A DNA stretch of 64,000 nt from Bemisia tabaci (Eukaryota > Arthropoda > Insecta > Hemiptera > Aleyrodidae), in contig NC_092795.1 in NCBI RefSeq assembly GCF_918797505.1, positions 61,809,056 through 61,873,055 of the forward strand. The letters run 5' to 3'. The notes below the pieces were generated by a model. The model had not been told where the DNA came from, ran no database searches, and worked only from the letters and a program-made list of their open reading frames with translations. Made by a program: the position numbers and the translations under genes. Shown one piece after another: positions 56,061 to 64,000 of this stretch (the stretch's first letter is position 1; each line of letters opens with the position of its first letter).

Positions 56061-56579
56061 ACAAAGCCATAGACAAAAACCGAATTTTATTTAGAGGCTC
56101 GGTCGGTGTTCGAAACTGACCTTTGAGTTCTAAGAGCCAAGTGCCGCATCAAGCCCGATTTTTAGGCGCCATTGAAGATTTTTTTGGGGCCAAATTGACT
56201 TTTTGCATATGTATTTTGGCGCATTTAGTGAAAATTTAGATGCAAGATGTTTTCGTAACAGAACTAGTAAGTAGCTGTAACTTGGGGAAGACAAAAGCTT
56301 GAAGGATGAAATCGTGAAGAATAGAAAAAGCTTTCACTTGTAGTGCTGAAAATTTCGAATAATCACCTGATATGAAAATTCAGATTTTTAGGGGTCGATT
56401 TTTGGGGCCACGTTGGCGCAGAGCCTTCATTCTCTAGACATCATGGCCGATTTTTTAGACGCATTTGGCGCGTAGGCACCTGTGTGAGTTTCGAACACTG
56501 TTCGGTACCACGTTGGCGCCCGAACTTCCGAGCTACCATTTTATTAGAGCTCGGAACTTCAAATTCGGTGACTAACGAA
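56061..56579. other. unassigned sequence
   Basis: Two related segments (GATTTTTAGGCGCCATTG, 56157; CGATTTTTGGGGCCACGTTG, 56398) suggest an unrecognised repeat. No gene is seen. Confidence 0.35.
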
Positions 56580-57527
56580 CCCTGGTAAAAATTGGCAGTA
56601 GAATCTGTGTTCCAAAATACCATCGTCCTAAAGCCGGCTGTAAGATTTCCCATAGCTTCTGTAGCCGGCTGTACAATTTCTTATAGCCTTCACGGCCGAT
56701 GGCGATTAAGCAACAGCCAGACGATAAAATGCTAAACGTTACTAAATACGGATACTAGGACTTTGTCAGTTTTTGGACTACCGCTCTCTTTTTGTGCCGT
56801 AGTATCTTGATTTATTTTGCGAGGAAAGCTCCTTACTTTTGATGGATGCCTGCCATTCCTAATCTATTAGAGCACCTTCAGTTTCGTATGATACTGTGTA
56901 ATACTTCTGGTGTGAAATAGTTGCTTCAAGCGCCGTGGCACGCTGCGGCGTGGCAGGCGGGCAGCCAGCGCTAAACGCGCATTGGCGCCTACAAACCTAA
57001 CAGGATACTTCACGCATTGCGCAATGCGTGAGGTATCCCTGTTAGGTTTGTAGGCGCCAGTGCGTCGCCGCCGCTCCGCTATGTGTTAGGCTCTAATATT
57101 TAATCTCGCGGAGTCAGCGTTTTTCAACTTATGATTCTGAAATGTTTGCACACTCTGTATGGATTATTCTCATTTTAATTGATGAAAAAAAATGTTGTTT
57201 TAAAGGAAAATACAATGTATGTTTTGTAAATATTAAGGTAGTTCCGTATCAAACTTATTGATTTCCAAAGCACACGAATTTCTACACAATTTCTTATAGC
57301 CTTTTACAGCCAATGGCGATAAAGTGTAAAGCCCGGCGATAGAAACTATAGCCGGCGACAGAACTAGCCCGACTGTATACTTTTTTATAGCTTCGTATAG
57401 CCCGGCTATATGATTTGCTCCGCTTTCTACGGCCAGCTATATGATTTTCTATAGCCTTCTTTAGTCGGCTATAAGAACTCCTATGGTATTTTGAAACGCA
57501 GCTCCTATCGCCCAATTTTTACCAGGG
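56580..57527 (-). mobile_element. family B element, copy 3, inverse orientation
   Basis: CCCTGGTAAAAATTGGCAGT mirrors CGCCCAATTTTTACCAGGG. AA flanks both sides. The central palindrome is at about 56982-57059 with a deleted G and one substitution. Confidence 0.92.
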
Positions 57528-57716
57528 AATCGCAGCATTGGTGCGTGATTTTGGTACCGCCTCGCGAGGTGGTTCTAAAAAAGGTTCGACTCATCGAAAA
57601 CCAACTTATCTGATCGGTCGAATCTGGTAGCAACGGTGCCCACTAGTGTTGGTAATCGATGAGACAAACCGGGGCGGAACTTCCCAAAGAGGTTCGGAAC
57701 TTCAAATAAAATTCAC

Positions 57717-58013
57717 TTAATGAAGACAAAACGGATATGGAGGGATTCTATTGGTGGAAGCGGGCGGTTACACTGAAAAAAGTTACGGGCTATATTGACA
57801 TACCGTCCGTTCCGGGCTAAGATGCCGGAAGTTCATGGGTGCTGGAACCGTAGCTTCGATTGCTCCGGGTGCTATACGCCCGATGCTTTCGGCCTCTGAG
57901 CCATGAACACGGAAGGTATGCCTATATAACCCGAAAGTACAGCCTCCACGGCCGGAGTTTTTTTTTCGGTGAATTGCAATGGACAAAGGAGGTAGTTAAA
58001 AGACTAACTAAGT
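57717..58013. mobile_element. family G fragment with nested family J
   Basis: Family G left-arm sequence (GGATTCTATTGGTGGAAGCG) continues as ATTGCAATGGACAAAGGAGG after family J (57771-57971, CACTGAAAAAAGTTACGGG to GGAGTTTTTTTTTCGGTG). It is inserted at nearly the same G position as the J copy at 26102. Confidence 0.8.
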
Positions 58014-58237
58014 TTTCGGATAGGTACACGAGATCCTTGAGAGATAAATTTGATCTCAGTGGCTCTGCTTACGCTAGACATACAGCCGTACGAATGCACT
58101 CGTATAAGAGATAAAATGGTGGAAAAATAACGATGGTCACACTAAAAGAGTCTAAAAGCCACTCCTCAAGTAGCGTCACTCATGCGTGGTTTAAAACGCG
58201 CCTTTTCCGTATATTTCAGGTCTGAGGGCACTTTCGA

Positions 58238-58513
58238 GAGGACTGATTATTGAAATTGATAGACAAAGCGATAGACAAGGAAGGTAAACTGATAATACAG
58301 CGATCCTATTGGTGGAAGCGGATGATTGCGATGGACAAAGGAGATAGTTAATAGACTAACTACCGGCAATCCACAAGAGGCCCTTTAATTAGTCGATAAT
58401 TTTCTCCCTTAGTCTATAAGAACCACCCATTCCAACCGATAGAATCGTTCCACACTCCTTATGTCTTCTTTGTCCATCGCTTTGTCTTCCAATTTCAACA
58501 ATCAATTCGCTGG
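58238..58513. mobile_element. family G MITE, copy 5
   Basis: GGACTGATTATTGAAATTGA mirrors TTTCAACAATCAATTCGCTGG. Inner GATCCTATTGGTGGAAGCGG is present. Confidence 0.85.
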
Positions 58514-58541
58514 AGACCCGTTCATATTCTTAAAAGACGCT

Positions 58542-58959
58542 CAGTGGCGATTCGTGAATGATCGATCATCGATATTTCCCCCATTTGAAGCTATGGTAAA
58601 GAATCGATTATTAATAGGACGGAGTTAAACAGAAAGGAACCAAGCCACATCGGGATCGAACCGAGAAAAAGAGGTTTAAAGTTTGGCTCCTGCATAAGAC
58701 TCAATGTAAAAGATAAACTTCAAGTTCAATTTCTGCAAAATTTGCTCCAACAAAAACGTTGAACTTTTGGCGATAGATAGTAGAGCAGTGGTTGAGTTCA
58801 AAACCACTCATAACTCAATTTTTTCCAAAATGTGGGTTGGTTCCTTTCTGCTTAACTCAGTCCAATAGGCGTTCGTTGCGAACACCCTGTTCATCGAGCC
58901 TTTTTCATGGGTTCAAATGGCAGATCATTCGATTAATCGCAAAGCACGCCACGTGACTG
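58542..58959. mobile_element. family D MITE split by family C
   Basis: Family D runs from CAGTGGCGATTCGTGAATG to AAGCACGCCACGTGACTG. Family C (58618-58862) lies at its centre, GGACGGAGTTAAACAG to GCTTAACTCAGTCC, with AATA on both sides. Confidence 0.88.
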
Positions 58960-59344
58960 GAGTCGTTTATTAGTCCTCGAGACGCTTCGCGGATTTAATG
59001 ATAGGAGATGATGCACGATATTTTATGACCGTCATTGGAAGGCACAGATCCACGAAGGACGCGGATAGCAGCTTCGTTTTTCGAACACTTTCACGCGAGA
59101 CTTGGCGTATGAAATGGTTAAAATCTATAGGTATCAATTTCACCCCCTCCCCAAGAAGCAGTAATCGCGATAAGTTGCGATTTGATCAGAGAATGCATCG
59201 CGATTTTATCGACGGCAATGTATTGCAATATTATTGAACGAAAAAATTTGATAAATTGAGATGGAGTTTCGATTTTATCGAATGCAATTTTATAGAGATA
59301 AACTTGCGACAAGATCGAGAATAATCTCTGCGATGTTGATTATT
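58960..59344. other. unassigned sequence
   Basis: There are short frames only. GCGATTTTATCGACGGCAAT and GATTTTATCGAATGCAATTTT (59200-59293) form a weak direct repeat. Confidence 0.35.
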
Positions 59345-60071
59345 CTGGAGTAAATGCCGTATTTTTTCAGTACCTCCGTTTGACGAAATTCGAAAAATTT
59401 CAAAAATTTGAAAATCTCGCTCGAATTGCGACAAAAATGGCGTAGCCACAAAATTTCATTGGTGGCTTGAAGATTTTATCTGACTGCACAATCGCGATCT
59501 TGCAGGCAAGTAATACTCTAAAAATCACGGCTTTAAGAAAAAACACGTGTGGTATGGAGGAAAAAATTTCGGACCGTGCTGAATTTCCGCCTTTTTCAGC
59601 ACATACGGACTAGAGTGCCTTCATAGGGAGAGTATAAACAACTCGATTTATGTAGCTCTTAGGGCTCAAAAGAGCGACAACGTGAAAAACGCAAATCACT
59701 GTAGAAAAGTGCCTCGACCAAACTATGCATTTGGAAGATTACTCGATATGGCTGACAGCGCATTACAAACAAGCGTCTTTAAGGATTAAAACTTTAAAAC
59801 TGAGAAAATGTAAGCGAAATCAAAAGTTTTAAACGCGCTTTCACAATTTTTGATCAGTGTGAGTAGTTGAGTTCTGAAAGTAGGTACCACTGGATGACTC
59901 GAGTTCATAGGTTGGCTGTGGCTCCCCTTTTGGACCCCAAGAGCTACATGACCTGATCAAACCTAACCTCCATATTTTCGAGTTGTCCATACTCTCCCCC
60001 TATAAAGGGACTCTGATACGGACCGCCCTTAAAAATTAATACTATTTCCGGACTAGTAGACACCCTGTTAT
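59345..60071. mobile_element. family Y, worn copy, with nested foldback
   Basis: The right end GGACTAGTAGACACCCTG and body motifs match 28970-30318. The inner foldback (59612-60014) pairs AGAGTGCCTTCATAGGGAGA with TCTCCCCCTATAAAGGGACTCT. Confidence 0.7.
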
Positions 60072-60189
60072 GTCTATGACATCAACCAATGACGCAGAAA
60101 ACGGCTTTAGCAATCCATTCCCACCTGTTTCTTCTCGATGGTGGACTACAATTATTCTCAAATGGGGGGCTTTGGGCAACGCTTTGTAA

Positions 60190-60500
60190 TGGAGAATGCC
60201 GCGTCGCGACGCTCACGGGCCGTCGCGTCGCGTCGGTGTGAGTAGTCTAGGACTGCTGAGTGCTGAGCCGCGAGAAGAATTTTCCCCGATATTAAATCCC
60301 AATTACAAAGCAATAACTTTCACTAGGCTATTCATCCCGCCACCATGCATCCAGCCTGCGCCATGTGCTTGTCCCCCCAGCGCTTTTACAGCATCTCTCC
60401 GCGCGTGCCAATTTTTCGCGGGCCATTTACGCTCGCACTTCTGTCGCGTGGAAATCGGATGGTGGGCAATCTAAGGCATGGGGGGGGGGGGGGGGGGTTT
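60190..60500. other. CpG-rich patch followed by a G-run
   Basis: GCGTCGCGACGCTCACGGGC and the rest to about 60470 are CpG-rich. Sixteen or more G follow at 60480-60497. Plus frames from 60196 and 60365 overlap and are unrecognised. Confidence 0.3.
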
Positions 60501-60621
60501 CCAAAGATACGAGTATAGAAAGTCAAAACATTAAAGATAAAACTTGGATCTGCCTTGAATTGGGTACGAAATCAGATGACGCGAGGTAGCTTGTCGTTTA
60601 AGAATCTAGTGAGATAAAATA

Positions 60622-60832
60622 CACAGGAAAAAAAACACATTGAATCAGCCCAGACTCTCAAAAACATCGACAAGAAAAAATACTCTTGATTCGATCAGAT
60701 TTAAGCTTAAATATTAAGAACCAAGCCTCTTAATTTGAGCGGATTTCCTTTTGATTTAAGCTTAAATCTGATTGAATCAAGAGTCCTTATTCTTGTCAAT
60801 GTTTTCAAGAGTCTGGACTCTAGATCCAATGT

Positions 60833-60898
<66 letters not shown>

Positions 60899-60901
60899 GT
60901 G
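60622..60901. mobile_element. family F foldback, copy 4, with 62-T expansion
   Basis: It runs from CACAGGAAAAAAAACACATT to a T run (60834-60895) and ACAGTG. TA flanks both sides. The run replaces the usual 7-9 T of the right terminus. Confidence 0.9.
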
Positions 60902-61284
60902 TAACGAAAATCTCGTGTTAATATAGGAGATAAAACACGAGGCAACCCCGTTTATTGGTTGATTACACTGTGAACTGGCAAACTGACGGAAAAACTGTCT
61001 GCTGCGATTTAATGGCAAACGTAGGCTCAAATTTTTTTTGCCCTGCTTTTCAGTTCTTCCAGTTTTTTCTATGTTCGAGTTTTTTTCCCCGGTGCCAAGA
61101 GAACAAATGCGTCCAGAAACACGTCAGCACACCGCACCGCACGCCAAGCCATTAAAAACATTTTTCACCCTTTCTGAACGGTCAAGTGATTGAATCGAAA
61201 ACATAGTTAATTCCCTTCAAAATTCCTCCAGTATGGAAAAATGTATAATATACAGCTGAAAAGAAATAGAAAAATAATCCATAT

Positions 61285-61547
61285 CGACGTTGTAAGTCCG
61301 CAACCACGTATCTCGGATTGCGACGCGACGTAGCAGACTTCCCTTCATATTTCATTTGTTGAATGGCAAACTACTCATCGGCAATTCTCAAAAACTGCAG
61401 TGTTTTTTCTTGTCTGTGCGAACAAAATTCTGCGAAAACTTAATCGAGGAATGATGCCGATTTGTTCTTTTTTAAGAAAATCAAAAGGGAGTGGACGTTT
61501 TCAAACACCGCAAACGAAATACGTGGTTGCGCACTTAAACGCCGTCG
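61285..61547. mobile_element. family E MITE, older copy
   Basis: CGACGTTGTAAGTCCGCAAC mirrors GCGCACTTAAACGCCGTCG. It is diverged from the near-identical pair at 37055 and 52777. 60902-61284 and 61548-61914 show no gene. Confidence 0.88.
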
Positions 61548-61914
61548 ATGTACGGTACATAAACATTCAAGTTGGACCTTAAAGCTACAATTTTACTATG
61601 AGAGGGATTTGTAATGAACATGGGGGTTTGCAATATATGTATAATGTCTGAATGTGCCTCATTCACTTGATAGTTGAACGCGGTCTCCTACGTAATTTGC
61701 ACTGCCTGTTAAGTGGAAAGTAGGTGTTGTCTCATTGTTAACATCCTGGCACTAGTGAGTAAGTTCGCATCGCATCCGAGTGAATTTGCGCTGCGTAGTT
61801 TGGCTGGAACCTTTTAGCCGAGCAGTTTTTTCAATGAATCTCAAAAAGCACCAAATCCAAATTCTATCGATAAACTTTGTAAAAACGCTAGAAAAGGAAA
61901 TGCAGAGAGAGTAA

Positions 61915-62850
61915 CCCTGGTAAAAATTGGCGATAAGAGCTGCGTTTCAAAATACCATAAGAATTCTTATAGCCGGCTAAAGAAGGCTACAGAAAATCAT
62001 ATAGCTGGTTGTAGAATGCGGAGAAAATCATACGGCCGGGCTACACGAAGCGATAAAAAATTATGCAGCCGGGCTTTACACTTCATCGCCTGGCTGTTGC
62101 TTTTTCGCCATCGATTATAAAAGGCTATAAGAAATAGTGTAGAAATTCGTGTGCTTTGGAAATCATTTACTTAGTTTGATACGGAACCACCTTAATATTT
62201 ACAAAACACACATTATATTTTCCTTTAATACATATTTTTTTTCATCAATTAAAATGAGAATAATCCATACAGGATGTGCAAACATTTCAAAATCATGAGT
62301 TGAATAACGCTGACTCCGCCAGATTAAATATTAGAGCCTAACACAAAGCGGAGCGGCGACGCACTGGCGCCTACAAACCTAACAGGGATACTTCACGCAT
62401 TGCGCAATGCGTGAAGTATCCCTGTTAGGTTTGTAGGCGCCAATGCCCGTTTAGCGCTGGCTGCCCGCCTGCCGCGCCGCAGCGTGCCACGGCACTTGAA
62501 GCAACTATTTCACACCAGAGGTATTGCACAGTATCATACGAAACTGAAGGCGCTCTAATATATTAGGAATGGCAGGCATCCATCAAAAGTACGGAGCTTT
62601 CCTCGCAAAATAAATCAAGATACTACGGCCCAAAAAGAGAGCGGTAGTCCAAAAACTCACTAAGTCCTAGTATCCGTAATTAGTAACGTTTAGCATACAC
62701 TTTATCGTCTGGCTGTTGCTTAATCGCCATCGGCTATAAAAGGCTATAAGAAATTGTGTTGCCGGCTATAGAAGCTATTGGAAATCTTACAGCCGGCTGT
62801 AGGTCTATGGTATTTTGGAACACAGATTCTACTGCCAATTTTTACTAGGG
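61915..62850 (+). mobile_element. family B element, copy 4 (936 bp)
   Basis: CCCTGGTAAAAATTGGCGAT mirrors CTGCCAATTTTTACTAGGG, with AA on both sides. It contains a perfect 78-bp palindrome (62365-62442). Confidence 0.93.
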
Positions 62851-62920
62851 AATTTCTAGCCCGCATAACGTCCTTGGGATTTTTTTCATTAAATAAATAA
62901 ATGCTGGCACATCCTAAGTG

Positions 62921-63176
62921 CTGCTGTGCCAGGGAGAAACGGCGCAAAAGCCCTCAAACATTGCCATATTTTCTTCAATTAGATACCAATTTACCGAGAA
63001 AACGGTAGGTATTTTTCTTCAAATATTTCTGACAGAATTGTCCGCAATTTAATCTTAAAAATCCGAAAATTTCAAGTGAAAATAAGCAGTTTTTCCTGCA
63101 AAATACACGTTTTAACCGGGTAAATGTGGCAACTCTCAAATGTTCATACGGCGTTTTTCTTAATTAGCACGGCAAA
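62921..63176. mobile_element. family A MITE, copy 9
   Basis: CTGCTGTGCCAGGGAGAAAC mirrors CGGCGTTTTTCTTAATTAGCACGG. GTTGCC-type subterminal motifs are worn. Confidence 0.8.
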
Positions 63177-63300
63177 GCACTAAACCGTGCGCGTTTGTCC
63201 GACGCGACGCGACGACGCCAAGTGTATGTCAACGTCTTGAAGCAACTATTCGTGCTCAGAGGATGTTCGCGTCGCATATACAAATGATTGAAGGCGTTTC
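63177..63300. repeat. stand-alone relative of the family B core
   Basis: GTCTTGAAGCAACTATTCGT, CAGAGGATGTTCGCG and GATTGAAGGCG align with CGCTTGAAGCAACTATTTCA, CAGAGGTATTGCACA and AATTGAAGGCG of family B (1148-1205), outside any B ends. Confidence 0.6.
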
Positions 63301-63346
63301 GGTCTTCACGTCCAAGTCCCTACTCCTCCTCCGAGCGATGCCCTGG

Positions 63347-63503
63347 TGGCGAGGAGTGAATAATCGATTATCGATGTTTCCTCATGTGAAGCAATGGCAA
63401 AGAATCGATTATTTGGGTGTATGTTACGAACACGCTGTCCATCGATTCTTTTCCATAGGTTTAAACGGCAGATCTATCGATATATCGCAAAGCACGCCAC
63501 GCC
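63347..63503. mobile_element. family D MITE, copy 12 (worn ends)
   Basis: GTGGCGAGGAGTGAATAATC to ATATCGCAAAGCACGCCACGC. The terminal CAG is lost. 63504-63762 shows no gene. Confidence 0.8.
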
Positions 63504-63762
63504 CCTTCGACGCGTCTCGTCGTTTGTTGCTTGTCTCTGGCGAGAACGCGAACTGTTTCTTCGTTGGGAGGAGTTAAATACTATAAGGTCACCCATTTTA
63601 CATTCTGTAACTCTCAATCACCGCCATTTAACCGATTCAAAATAGGTCAAGTTTTGATCAAAAATTTCGTTAGACGCTTTCCCTCCAGAGAACTGAGCTC
63701 CTTGTCGCAAGGCCCAACCTCTCCGGTCAGAAGAACGTAACGTAAAAATTATGGATCGAGGC

Positions 63763-64000
63763 AGGGTTGCAATTTCTCATGAAAAATAAAATCTTGTATT
63801 TCATGAAACATTTTTCATGAAATTTCAGAAAAAACATTGAAAAATATTATTCGAATTACATGCAAAATTAAGTGAAAGGCGACTAGTTTTTACTTTTTGG
63901 TGTTTTTTTGGTGCGTGTTGCATACCCAGTCCTTAAAAATATGTTTCATATTTTTCATATTGTGCACAACTTTGTGAAATGTCATGAAATATTTCACGGA
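63763..64000. mobile_element. element start running off the window (family T-like)
   Basis: It starts CAGGGTTGCAATTTCTCATG, followed by repeated TTTCATGAAA motifs. The right end is beyond the window. Confidence 0.5.

Noticed and set aside
58650..58720. tRNA-like T-loop (GATCGAACC, minus strand)
   Set aside because: The T-stem does not pair properly and no matching D-arm or acceptor stem is visible. It lies inside family C.
1..64000. Hammerhead ribozymes elsewhere in the window
   Set aside because: I looked for CTGANGA with a paired GAAA in candidate stems and found no convincing case by eye.

Overview
This is eukaryotic, almost certainly arthropod, nuclear DNA. It has no operons, prokaryote-style gene packing, rRNA or convincing tRNA. 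Open frames are short and the rare gene pieces are split by splice sites. More than half of the window is short inverted-repeat transposons (MITEs and foldbacks), many inserted into one another. Several repeat families remind me of sap-feeding hemipterans (whitefly-like), but the sequence does not prove a species.

Gene content is low. (1) A minus-strand split gene has a 3' exon at 30455-31254 and an internal exon at 31829-31937, with matching splice sites and phase. A possible first coding exon lies at 37377-37640, beside a CpG-rich promoter-like block. The 3' exon encodes a charged, probably coiled-coil C-terminus. (2) A minus-strand 115-codon ORF at 1802-2149 starts with a signal peptide and carries three basic cleavage-like sites. 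(3) A plus-strand exon-like frame lies at 38975-39324. CpG-rich blocks at about 25.4, 37.6, 44.8, 55.8 and 60.3 kb may be promoters or first exons.

The most striking find is a pair of HDV-like self-cleaving ribozymes at 15635-15702 and 16949-17020. All helices of the nested double pseudoknot can be drawn in both, with compensatory changes in P1, P2 and P4. In insects such ribozymes mark the 5' ends of some non-LTR retrotransposons. The first heads a GC-rich, non-coding, roughly 1.27 kb unit with five regularly spaced repeat modules. No reverse transcriptase is present, so it looks like a non-autonomous retroelement.

Repeat families are named here for cross-reference. A: about 250 bp, ends CTGCCGTGCTAAGG, nine or more copies. 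B: about 0.95 kb, ends CCCTGGTAAAAATTGG, four copies, a 78-bp palindrome at the centre. C: ends GGACCGCGTTTAGCAG. D: about 165 bp hAT-like, ends CAGTGGCGTGGCG, twelve copies. E: about 250 bp, ends CGACGGTGAAA. F: about 230 bp foldback, ends CACTGGAAAAAA. G: about 250 bp, ends CAGCGGGCTGATTATTG. J: ends CACTGAAAAAA. K: flanked by TTAA. L: 137 bp, ends GGACTACATTTTGC. M, N, P, Q, R, S, T, U, V, W, X and Y are described below. Three larger hAT-type elements have exact 8-bp target duplications. The left 30 kb is mainly nested MITEs plus a 2.4-kb foldback (10.7-13.1 kb) and the ribozyme region. The middle (30-38 kb) is the split gene with element-filled introns. The right 26 kb alternates unique sequence with more MITE nests.
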